Below, piece by piece: positions 6,726 to 12,158 of a DNA stretch of 12,306 nt; the stretch's first letter is position 1; every line of letters starts with the position of its first letter. The DNA is from Terriglobia bacterium (lineage in GTDB: Bacteria > Acidobacteriota > Terriglobia > UBA7540): positions 1-12,306 of the forward strand of contig JAIQGB010000089.1 of the NCBI GenBank assembly GCA_020072905.1, written 5' to 3'. A model generated the notes under the pieces. That model saw only the letters and a list, made by a program, of their open reading frames with translations, had not been told where the DNA came from and did no database searches. The translations under genes were made by a program, and so were the position numbers.

Positions 6726-6953
6726 TTAAGATTTCCCGGCGCTCTCCGCCAACTCCCGCTCCCGGAGGATGGTTTTCACCTTCGCCAGGTTCTTGCGCAG
6801 CACGCGGATGTTGGAGAGGGTGTCCGTCTGTCCGCCCGCAAACTGGAAGCGCAGCCGGAAAAGTTGATCGGCGAACTCCTTCTCCTTGTTGCGAAGCTCG
6901 TCTGGACTCCACTCCCGCATTTTTTCCGCCTTCAGCTGTTTCTCGGTTTTCAT
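6726..6953 (-). CDS. rpmC: 50S ribosomal protein L29
   Basis: L29 is a small two-helix protein at the tunnel exit, part of the docking site for trigger factor and SRP. The 75-residue product has the family pattern: WSPDELRNKEKEFADQLFRLRFQ, then the conserved NIRVLRKNLAKVKTILRERE. An in-frame GTG at 6962 would add three residues, but it overlaps the AGGAG at 6962-6966. ATG at 6953, 8 nt after that Shine-Dalgarno, is the likely start. The gap to rplP upstream is 147 nt, the longest in the operon. Confidence 0.96.
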   Translation of the reverse strand: MKTEKQLKAEKMREWSPDELRNKEKEFADQLFRLRFQFAGGQTDTLSNIRVLRKNLAKVKTILRERELAESAGKS

Positions 6954-6961
6954 CCCGTCCA

Positions 6962-6966
6962 CTCCT
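6962..6966 (-). promoter_or_regulatory. Shine-Dalgarno fixing the ATG start of rpmC
   Basis: AGGAG on the minus strand lies 8 nt before ATG 6953. The alternative GTG at 6962-6960 shares a base with it and so cannot use it. Confidence 0.7.
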
Positions 6967-7100
6967 GCCGCACGCCGAGTGCCGTTCCAACTCTCCCTGG
7001 CTGCTTTCCCCGCACCACCTTACGAAGATTCGTCGCGCCGTCCCTTTTGCCCCACGATCAGCGCTTGCCACAGTCCCCGGCGCATCACCTCGGAAGGGCA

Positions 7101-7517
7101 CTAGAATGCCGTTGAGCGGGCCACGAACTGCGTGGCCAAAGGCAGCTTGTGGCTTGCCAGGCGCATCGCCTCGCGCGCCTCGGCCTCCGTCACGCCTTCC
7201 ATTTCGAAGAGCACTCGGCCGGGCTTCACGACCGCCACCCAGAACTCCGGCGCGCCCTTGCCCTTCCCCATGCGCGTTTCCGCCGGCTTTTTCGTCACCG
7301 GCTTGTCGGGGAAAACCCGGATCCAGAGCTTCCCCCCGCGCTTGATAAAACGCATGATCGCCACCCGGCTCGCTTCGATCTGGCGGTCGGTAATCCAACC
7401 CGGCACCAGCACCTTCAACCCGTAGTCGCCAAACGCCAGACTCGACCCGCGCCACGCCTTGCCCCGCCGCCGGCCGCGCTGCTGCTTGCGAAACTTCACC
7501 TTGCTCGGCATTAACAT
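7101..7517 (-). CDS. rplP: 50S ribosomal protein L16
   Basis: L16 lines the A-site tRNA pocket and factor-binding region of the large subunit. The 138-residue product starts MLMPSKVKFRKQQRGR, the same MLxP pattern as in other bacteria, which selects ATG 7517 over the internal ATG at 7511. Further signatures are LAFGDYGLKVLVPGWIT, the RMGKGKGAPEFWVAVVKPG loop and the C-terminal EAREAMRLASHKLPLATQFV. The gene is separated from rpsC by 103 nt, part of which is a heptad-repeat array. A short AGG about 12 nt upstream is the only Shine-Dalgarno candidate. Confidence 0.98.
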   Translation of the reverse strand: MLMPSKVKFRKQQRGRRRGKAWRGSSLAFGDYGLKVLVPGWITDRQIEASRVAIMRFIKRGGKLWIRVFPDKPVTKKPAETRMGKGKGAPEFWVAVVKPGRVLFEMEGVTEAEAREAMRLASHKLPLATQFVARSTAF

Positions 7518-7560
7518 GCTGTTTAGCCTATCTCAAAGGCCCCTCATTGGCCCCAAGATC

Positions 7561-7616
7561 TCAGCCGTCAGTTGTCAGCTTTCAGCACAGAAACTCCGGC
7601 GCTGATAGCTGAATGC
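7561..7616 (-). repeat. Phased heptad repeat with inverted second arm, rpsC-rplP gap
   Basis: On the plus strand four units of TCAGnnn follow one another without slippage: TCAGCCG at 7561, then units at 7568, 7575 and 7582. Two spacer heptads follow, then the inverted form: GCTGATA begins at 7601 and GCTGAAT at 7608. The two arms are complementary in their TCAGC/GCTGA cores, so the mRNA could fold into a stem of stacked 5-bp blocks. The array begins only 4 nt after the rpsC stop. The phase is clear by eye. Its origin and role are unknown. Confidence 0.7.
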
Positions 7617-7620
7617 TTTC

Positions 7621-8301
7621 TCACGCCGCTGTCACGGTGACCGGCTCCTCGACCTTCTCGCGCCGCCGCTTCTGCTGGAGAATCTCGCCGTTGTAGATCC
7701 AGCACTTCACGCCGATCACCCCGTAAGTTGTCATCGATTCCGCCAGCCCGAAGTCGATATCGGCCCGCAACGTGTGGAGAGGCAGGCGGCCCTGCAGGTA
7801 CCACTCGGAGCGCGCGATCTCCGCGCCGTTCAGCCGCCCTCCGCAGCGCACCTTGATGCCTTTGCACCCGAAACGCAGCGCCGAATCCACGGCCTTACGC
7901 ATGGCGCGGCGGAAGGCCACGCGCTTTTCGAGTTGGAGCGCGATCGATTCAGCCACCAGTTGCGCGTTCAGTTCCGGCCGATGCACTTCCTGGATGTTGA
8001 TGGGCAGGACCTCGCGGCCCGTGCGCTTCTGGATCTCCTGCCGCAGCCGGTCGATCTCCGCGCCCTTGCGGCCGATGATGATGCCCGGCCGCGCGGTGAA
8101 AATCGTGATCCGGAGTTTGTTGCCAGGCCGCTCGACTTCGATCGAAGCCACGCCCGCGCTCTGCAGTTGCTTCTTGAGCCGCTTCTTCAGCTCCAGGTCC
8201 TCGTGCAGCAGTTCGGCGTAGTCTTTCTTGGCGAACCAGCGCGACTTCCAGGTCTTGTTGTATCCGAGGCGGAATCCGTAAGGGTGAACCTTCTGACCCA
8301 C
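7621..8301 (-). CDS. rpsC: 30S ribosomal protein S3
   Basis: S3 lines the mRNA entry channel of the small subunit. The 226-residue product opens with GQKVHPYGFRLGYNKTWKSRWFA and has the N-terminal KH domain, with the GRKG loop at residues 77-80 after ITIFTARPGIII. The C-terminal domain contains GCKGIKVRCGGRLNGAEIARSE and the family-typical ADIDFGLAESMTTYGVIGVKCWIY. The last 15 or so residues are a variable charged tail. The start is GTG at 8301, supported by AGGAGG 6 nt upstream. The gap to rplV (110 nt) holds two potential hairpins. Confidence 0.98.
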   Translation of the reverse strand: MGQKVHPYGFRLGYNKTWKSRWFAKKDYAELLHEDLELKKRLKKQLQSAGVASIEVERPGNKLRITIFTARPGIIIGRKGAEIDRLRQEIQKRTGREVLPINIQEVHRPELNAQLVAESIALQLEKRVAFRRAMRKAVDSALRFGCKGIKVRCGGRLNGAEIARSEWYLQGRLPLHTLRADIDFGLAESMTTYGVIGVKCWIYNGEILQQKRRREKVEEPVTVTAA

Positions 8302-8307
8302 CGCTTT

Positions 8308-8313
8308 CCTCCT
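8308..8313 (-). promoter_or_regulatory. Shine-Dalgarno fixing the GTG start of rpsC
   Basis: AGGAGG on the minus strand lies 6 nt before the GTG at 8301, a perfect site that supports the non-ATG start. A 5-bp hairpin (8318-8331) ends a few bases upstream. Confidence 0.8.
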
Positions 8314-8317
8314 TCAG

Positions 8318-8331
8318 CCGGCCTCTGCCGG
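8318..8331 (-). other. Small hairpin just upstream of the rpsC ribosome-binding site
   Basis: CCGGC at 8318-8322 pairs with GCCGG at 8327-8331 around a 4-nt loop. In the mRNA it sits 4 nt before the AGGAGG of rpsC. A 5-bp GC stem is common by chance in DNA of this GC content, so this is only suggestive. Confidence 0.35.
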
Positions 8332-8340
8332 GGAACGCTT

Positions 8341-8377
8341 GGGACTTCTCTCTTCTCTTTCGGCCAGGAGGAGTCCC
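8341..8377 (-). other. Interrupted hairpin in the rplV-rpsC gap
   Basis: GGGACT at 8341-8346 pairs with AGTCCC at 8372-8377. Past one mismatch, three more base pairs form inward, giving a stem of about 6 plus 3 pairs with a loop of roughly 17 nt. There is no U-run after it on the minus strand, so it is not an intrinsic terminator. Confidence 0.35.
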
Positions 8378-8411
8378 GATGGCTCTCCTGCCGAGTTGAA
8401 CCTTCCGTCCT

Positions 8412-8753
8412 TCAGCTTGCCTGCTCTTCCACCACCACCGTGATGTGGCTCATGCGCCGCTGGTAGCGGTAGGCGCGGCCCATGGGCGCGGGGCGGGTGC
8501 GTTTTGCCCGAGGACCATCGTCAACGTAGGCCCGGGAAACGACCAGCCGGTCCACGTCCAAGTGCTCCGATTTCTGCTCGGCGTTCGAAATCGCGGAGCG
8601 GAGGACCTTCGCGATTTCGTGCGAGGCGCGCTTCTTCGTAAACCGCAGGATATTGATGGCTTCGCCCGCATTCTTCCCGCGGATGAGGTCCACGACCAAG
8701 CGCGCTTTCTGTGGTGAAACCCGAATGTACTTTGAAGTGGCTCGTGCTTCCAT
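8412..8753 (-). CDS. rplV: 50S ribosomal protein L22
   Basis: L22 reaches from the surface to the wall of the peptide exit tunnel with a long beta hairpin. The 113-residue product has the conserved ATSKYIRVSPQKARLVVDLIRGK at the N-terminus. The hairpin region follows, with RAYVDDGPRAKRTRPAPMGRAYRYQRRMSHITVVVEE, whose RxxPRAxGRAxxxxKRxSHI form is diagnostic. ATG at 8753 follows GGGAG at 5 nt. It starts 39 nt after the rpsS stop. Nothing in the tunnel loop looks unusual. Confidence 0.98.
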   Translation of the reverse strand: MEARATSKYIRVSPQKARLVVDLIRGKNAGEAINILRFTKKRASHEIAKVLRSAISNAEQKSEHLDVDRLVVSRAYVDDGPRAKRTRPAPMGRAYRYQRRMSHITVVVEEQAS

Positions 8754-8792
8754 TGCCTCTCCCGGACTTTTCTCTCAAGCGCCCTTCGCCGC

Positions 8793-9140
8793 TCAGCTCG
8801 CGCCGCCGGCAGGGGGAGCCGCGGGGCGCGGAACTGCGACGCCGCCCGGCGGGGCGGCTGACGCCGCCTTTTCCGCGGCCGCCCTGGCGCCATGTCCCTT
8901 AAACAGCCGCGTCGGCGAGAATTCCCCGAGCTTGTGGCCGACCATGTTTTCCGTAATGTAGACGGGAATAAACTTCTTGCCGTTGTGGACGGCAATCGTA
9001 TGCCCCACCATTTCCGGCACAATGGTCGAACGCCGTGACCATGTCTTGATCACCTTCTTCTCGAACCGCCGATTGAGCAGCTCGACTTTCTTCATCAGGT
9101 GGTGGTCCACGAACGGACCTTTTTTGAGCGACCGTCCCAA
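8793..9140 (-). CDS. rpsS: 30S ribosomal protein S19 with an unusual neutral C-terminal tail
   Basis: S19 lies in the head of the small subunit next to S13 and the A-site finger. Residues 1-84 are canonical: GRSLKKGPFVDHHLMKKV, WSRRSTIVPEMVGHTIAVHNGKKF and GHKLGEFSPTRLFKGHG. In most bacteria the protein ends after about 92 residues with a short, strongly basic tail. Here residues 85-115 are almost all Ala, Pro, Gly and Val, with only a few charged residues. The frame is kept up to a stop 39 nt before rplV, so the tail is likely real. The start is TTG at 9140, fixed by GGGAGG 5 nt upstream and by the conserved N-terminus. Confidence 0.96.
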   Translation of the reverse strand: MGRSLKKGPFVDHHLMKKVELLNRRFEKKVIKTWSRRSTIVPEMVGHTIAVHNGKKFIPVYITENMVGHKLGEFSPTRLFKGHGARAAAEKAASAAPPGGVAVPRPAAPPAGGAS

Positions 9141-9145
9141 GTCTG

Positions 9146-9151
9146 CCTCCC
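9146..9151 (-). promoter_or_regulatory. Shine-Dalgarno fixing the TTG start of rpsS
   Basis: GGGAGG on the minus strand lies 5 nt before TTG 9140. No ATG or GTG in frame could replace it without losing the conserved MGRSLKKGPF start. Confidence 0.8.
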
Positions 9152-9152
9152 G

Positions 9153-9980
9153 CTACTTTTTCTCGCGCCGCTTGACGATGTACTTATCCGTCCGCTTGTT
9201 CTGGCGTGTCTTGTAACCGCGCGTGGGCTGGCCCCAGGGCGTCACGGGATTCCGACCGCCGGAAGTCTTCCCCTCCCCGCCGCCCAGCGGGTGATCGACG
9301 GGATTCATGGCCACGCCACGCACCGTCGGCCGGATGCCGCGCCAGCGCTTGCGGCCCGCCTTGCCAATCGAAATGTTCTCATGATCGAGGTTGCCCACCT
9401 GGCCGACGGTGGCGATACATTCCATGTAAACCTTGCGCACCTCGCCGGAAGGCAGGCGCACCTGGGCGTAGTCGCCCTCCTTGGCCAGCAGTTGTGCCGC
9501 CCCGCCCGCCGAGCGCACGAGTTGCCCGCCCTTGCCGGGACGAAGCTCGATATTGTGGATCATCGTCCCCGCCGGGATGTTTTTGAGCGGCAGCGCATTG
9601 CCGACAACGATATCGGCATCCGGCCCGGAAACGATCTTGTCGCCCACCTTGAGGCCCAACGGATAGAGGATGTAGCGCTTCTCGCCATCCGCGTAATGCA
9701 GCAGCGAAAGGAACGCCGAGCGGTTCGGGTCGTACTCGATCGTGGCCACGCGCGCCGGGATGCCGGTCTTGTCGCGTTTGAAATCGACGACCCGGTACAT
9801 CCGCTTGTGGCCGCCACCGCGGTGCCAGATGGTCACCTCGCCGCGGTTGTTACGCCCGGAGATACGGGTCTTCGGCTCAAGCAGGGGCTTGTACGGCTCC
9901 GAGGTCGTGATCTCCTCGAACGTCAGCCCCGTCTGGAACCGCCGTGTTTCCGTGTAGGGTCGGTACGTTTTGATTCCCAT
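9153..9980 (-). CDS. rplB: 50S ribosomal protein L2
   Basis: L2 is one of the most conserved ribosomal proteins and is needed for subunit association and peptidyl transfer. The product is 275 residues, as expected. It opens GIKTYRPYTETRRFQTG, contains the RNA-binding GRNNRGEVTIWHRGGGHKRMYR region, and has the C-terminal signature MNPVDHPLGGGEGKTSGGR. Its H230 corresponds to the functionally important histidine 229 of E. coli. Basic C-terminal residues end the protein (YIVKRREKK). The frame extends nine codons further upstream, but ATG 9980 with GAAGG 4 nt before it gives the conserved start. The gap to rplW is 108 nt. Confidence 0.98.
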   Translation of the reverse strand: MGIKTYRPYTETRRFQTGLTFEEITTSEPYKPLLEPKTRISGRNNRGEVTIWHRGGGHKRMYRVVDFKRDKTGIPARVATIEYDPNRSAFLSLLHYADGEKRYILYPLGLKVGDKIVSGPDADIVVGNALPLKNIPAGTMIHNIELRPGKGGQLVRSAGGAAQLLAKEGDYAQVRLPSGEVRKVYMECIATVGQVGNLDHENISIGKAGRKRWRGIRPTVRGVAMNPVDHPLGGGEGKTSGGRNPVTPWGQPTRGYKTRQNKRTDKYIVKRREKK

Positions 9981-10056
9981 AGAACCTTCAAACGCAGAAC
10001 GCGCCACGATAAATGCTGAACACCGGCCCAGACCCCACTGCGGCGCTTATCGCCCA

Positions 10057-10091
10057 TTCATCGTTCGTCACTCAGGGTCCACCGTTCGCTA
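10057..10091 (-). repeat. Weak heptad repeat in the rplW-rplB gap
   Basis: On the plus strand five 7-nt blocks sit in phase: TTCATCG at 10057, TTCGTCA at 10064, two divergent blocks, and TTCGCTA at 10085. Only the TTCrt core is shared. It ends on the rplW stop codon. On its own this would be unconvincing; it is listed because three other gaps of the operon have clear heptads. Confidence 0.35.
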
Positions 10092-10385
10092 AGTTGTCTC
10101 CATGACCTCGGGGATCTTTTCGCCAGCCTGGAGTTTCACGAAAGCTTTCTTCCAATCCGGGCGGCGTCCCACGGTGCGGCCCCGCCGACGCGTTTTGCCG
10201 TGATAAATCGCCGTGCGCACGGAGTCGACTTTAACCTTGAAGAGGATCTGCACAGCCTCGCGGATTTCCACCTTGGTGGCGTGCGGGTCGACCTGAAAGC
10301 ACAGAGTCCGCGCCCGCTCGCGGGCATCCACGCTCTTCTCCGTGATGACGGGCTTCTTCAGGATCTGGTACGGGCTTTTGTTCAT
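10089..10385 (-). CDS. rplW: 50S ribosomal protein L23
   Basis: L23 sits at the tunnel exit and is the main docking point for trigger factor and SRP. The 98-residue product begins with PYQILKKPVITEKSVDARE, the typical start, and has VEIREAVQILFKVKVDSVRTAIYHGKTRRRGRTVGRRPDWKKAFVKL, containing the family's KV..VRT....GK..R.G...G..PDWKKA pattern. ATG at 10385 overlaps the rplD stop as ATGA, indicating coupled translation. A 108-nt gap separates it from rplB. Confidence 0.97.
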   Translation of the reverse strand: MNKSPYQILKKPVITEKSVDARERARTLCFQVDPHATKVEIREAVQILFKVKVDSVRTAIYHGKTRRRGRTVGRRPDWKKAFVKLQAGEKIPEVMETT

Positions 10386-11005
10386 CGCAGCGACTCCTGC
10401 AAGCGCGTCAGCGCGCCCTCGGAGATCAGCAGCCGGTCGTGACTGAGCACTTCGTACGGATGAACCCGGTGGTGCCGGATCAAGTCGCAGCCCTCGATAT
10501 TGCGCGAGGAAAGTTCCAGGTTCCGGTTCGACCGGTCGTCAACGACCAGCACCTTCCGGCCCACTCCCAGCTTCTCGAGCGCGCCGGCAAACGCCTTCGT
10601 CTTCGGCTCCTTGAGATCGAACTGCTCGACGACCGTGAGTTTCTGCTCCTGGTATTTCGCCGCCAGGGCCGAGCGCAGCGCGCCGCGCAGCATCTTGGCC
10701 GGAATCTTATACGAATAGTCGCGCGGCACGGGGCCATGGGCAATTGAGCCGTGGCGCCAGAGCGAGCTGCGGATACTGCCGACGCGCGCGCGGCCGGTCC
10801 CCTTTTGCCGCCAGGGCTTCTTGCCGCCGCCCGAGACTTCCCCGCGGTTTTTGGCCTTGTGAGTACCGCGGCGCTGGCTGGCGAGATAGACCTTCACCGC
10901 TTCCCAAAGCAAGCTCTGGTTGGGCTTGACGGCGAACACCTCATCGGCGAGCTCGAGTTCCTTCACCGTCTGCCCTTCCAAATTCTTGACTTCTACCGTG
11001 GCCAT
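10382..11005 (-). CDS. rplD: 50S ribosomal protein L4
   Basis: L4 lines the tunnel constriction with L22; in E. coli it also represses the S10 operon. The 207-residue product has the extended tunnel loop with QRRGTHKAKNRGEVSGGGKKPWRQKGTGRARVGSIRSSLWR, followed by HGPVPRDYSYKIPAKM. The C-terminal alpha/beta domain ends normally. ATG at 11005 starts the conserved MATVEVKNLEG. It is preceded immediately by a heptad-repeat array, and only a weak GAGA can serve as a Shine-Dalgarno. An L4-binding leader like that of E. coli is not visible, since tuf directly precedes rpsJ. Confidence 0.98.
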   Translation of the reverse strand: MATVEVKNLEGQTVKELELADEVFAVKPNQSLLWEAVKVYLASQRRGTHKAKNRGEVSGGGKKPWRQKGTGRARVGSIRSSLWRHGSIAHGPVPRDYSYKIPAKMLRGALRSALAAKYQEQKLTVVEQFDLKEPKTKAFAGALEKLGVGRKVLVVDDRSNRNLELSSRNIEGCDLIRHHRVHPYEVLSHDRLLISEGALTRLQESLR

Positions 11006-11100
11006 AATCAGTTCTCAGCCGTCAGTTCTAAGTTGTCAGCCGCCGCATTCGACCTTCGATCTTCGACGGGTTTAACCCCACATGCCGCCTACCGTCTACC
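11006..11100 (-). repeat. Three phased heptad-repeat families filling the rplC-rplD gap
   Basis: The whole 94-nt gap can be divided into consecutive 7-nt units on the plus strand. Positions 11006-11040 hold five units of nnTCAGt/c type. Positions 11048-11068 hold three units of TTCGAnn (TTCGACC, TTCGATC, TTCGACG). Positions 11083-11103 hold TGCCGCC, TACCGTC and TACCTAT, the last reaching into the rplC stop. Unrelated heptads between them keep the same register, and a near-palindrome GGGTTTAACCCC lies at 11067-11079. The array touches the rplD ATG directly. No known function can be assigned. Confidence 0.7.
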
Positions 11101-11741
11101 TATTTGTGCGGCGCCTTCGCCTTGCGTACGATCACGTACCCACCGTTCGGCCCGGGCACCGCACCCCGGACGAGCAGCGTGTGGTCATCGGAAAATACCT
11201 GCACCACCCGCAGGTTGCGCACCGTCACTCGGTCCACACCCATGTGGCCGGCGGCGCGCATTCCCTTCAGCACTCGCGAGGGGTAAGCCGAGGCCCCGAT
11301 CGAACCCGGTGCGCGGTGGAACATCGAGCCGTGGCTCCCACCGCCGCCGCCGAAATGGTGTCGCTTGACAACCCCCGCAAAACCGCGCCCCTTCGAGACG
11401 CCCGTGACGTCCACCAGTTCGTCGACCGCGAAGCTGTCAACGAGCACCTTGTCGCCGACGTTTGCGTCCGCGCTTCCGGCCTTCAACCGCACTTCGCGCA
11501 GGAAGCGGACGGGCACGGCGCCCGCCTTCTTGAAATGCCCTTCCCGCGCCTTGGTGATCCGCTTCGGTGCGGGCATCTCGACCAGGCCGAGTTGCACCGC
11601 CTCGTAGCCATCCTTCTGCGCCGTCTTGCGCTGAATGACGATGCACGGCCCCGCCTTGAGCACCGTGACGGGGACCACGTCGCCGTTTGCGGCGAAGACC
11701 TGCGTCATGCCCAGCTTTTTTCCTAAAATTGCCTCAACCAT
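11100..11741 (-). CDS. rplC: 50S ribosomal protein L3
   Basis: L3 is an early assembly protein whose long loop reaches the peptidyl transferase centre. The product is 213 residues, the normal length. It starts VEAILGKKLGMTQVF, with conserved GLVEMP, then KGRGFAGVVKRHHFGGGGGSHGS and FHRAPGSIGASAYPSRVLKG. At the place of the glutamine methylated in E. coli L3 (GSIGQ) this protein has alanine, so that modification cannot occur. The frame is open 21 codons upstream into a heptad-repeat spacer, but ATG 11741 gives the family start. The Shine-Dalgarno is weak. Confidence 0.98.
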   Translation of the reverse strand: MVEAILGKKLGMTQVFAANGDVVPVTVLKAGPCIVIQRKTAQKDGYEAVQLGLVEMPAPKRITKAREGHFKKAGAVPVRFLREVRLKAGSADANVGDKVLVDSFAVDELVDVTGVSKGRGFAGVVKRHHFGGGGGSHGSMFHRAPGSIGASAYPSRVLKGMRAAGHMGVDRVTVRNLRVVQVFSDDHTLLVRGAVPGPNGGYVIVRKAKAPHK

Positions 11742-11751
11742 ATTCGTTACT

Positions 11752-11817
11752 CGGGATTCGGGATTCGGTTTTCGGGAGAAGCCGTGCGAATCCCTAACCC
11801 CCAATCTCTAATCCCGG
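11752..11817 (-). repeat. Phased, inverted heptad repeat in the rpsJ-rplC gap
   Basis: On the plus strand CGGGATT at 11752 is repeated exactly at 11759, followed by the degenerate units CGGTTTT at 11766 and CGGGAGA at 11773. After one spacer heptad the complementary series runs from 11787 (CGAATCC) through 11794, 11801 and 11808 (CTAATCC) without any slip. The 5' arm and the 3' arm are complementary (for example GGGATTCG at 11760-11767 with CGAATCCC at 11787-11794), so the mRNA could form a long stem of heptad blocks. It fills nearly all of the 76-nt gap. Confidence 0.75.
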
Positions 11818-12147
11818 TTACTTCGTATGTTCCTTCCCGAACGCCTTGATCTCGATATCCACACCCGAAGGAAGATCGAGTTTGGTCAGCGCCTCAATCG
11901 TCGCCGGCGTCGGCTCGAGCAGATCAATCAGCCGCTTGTGCGTACGAATCTCAAACTGCTCGCGCGACTTCTTATCACTGTGAGGCGAGCGCAGGACACA
12001 GTACTTGTTCTTGATCGTGGGCAGGGGAATCGGCCCCGCCACCACCGCGCCGGTCCGCTTCGCCGTCGAGACAATTTCCGTCGCCGACTGGTCTAGAATG
12101 CGGTGATCGTACGCCTTCAAGCGAATTCTAATTTTCTGGTGCAGCAT
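11818..12147 (-). CDS. rpsJ: 30S ribosomal protein S10
   Basis: S10 lies in the head of the small subunit and is also the NusE subunit of transcription antitermination complexes. The product is 109 residues; most S10 proteins have 101-105. The pattern is standard: KIRIRLKAYDHRILDQSATEIV, TGAVVAGPIPLPT and CVLRSPHSDKKSREQFEIRTHKRLIDL. The C-terminal tail GKEHTK adds a few residues. ATG at 12147 is chosen over a TTG at 12150 because it gives the family start MLHQKIRIRLKAYDHR. It begins 11 nt after the tuf stop, with only a weak GAG as Shine-Dalgarno. Confidence 0.97.
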   Translation of the reverse strand: MLHQKIRIRLKAYDHRILDQSATEIVSTAKRTGAVVAGPIPLPTIKNKYCVLRSPHSDKKSREQFEIRTHKRLIDLLEPTPATIEALTKLDLPSGVDIEIKAFGKEHTK

Positions 12148-12158
12148 CAACGCTCGCT

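Noticed and set aside
6954..7100. 147-nt gap between rplP and rpmC, the longest in the operon
   Set aside because: I looked for heptads, hairpins, a small gene and a promoter. Only a 4-bp stem (ACGA/TCGT near 7023-7034) and the rpmC Shine-Dalgarno were found.
6685..7455. 256-codon minus-strand frame spanning rplP, the gap and rpmC
   Set aside because: It is in a different frame from two certain ribosomal genes and does not resemble any protein I know.
9099..10019. 306-codon open frame on the plus strand opposite rplB
   Set aside because: Antisense shadow of L2; the compositional bias follows from L2 codons.
7561..11817. Reading the heptad arrays as CRISPR
   Set aside because: Units are 7 nt, degenerate and without unique spacers of 25-40 nt; there are no cas genes. 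They do not fit a CRISPR array.
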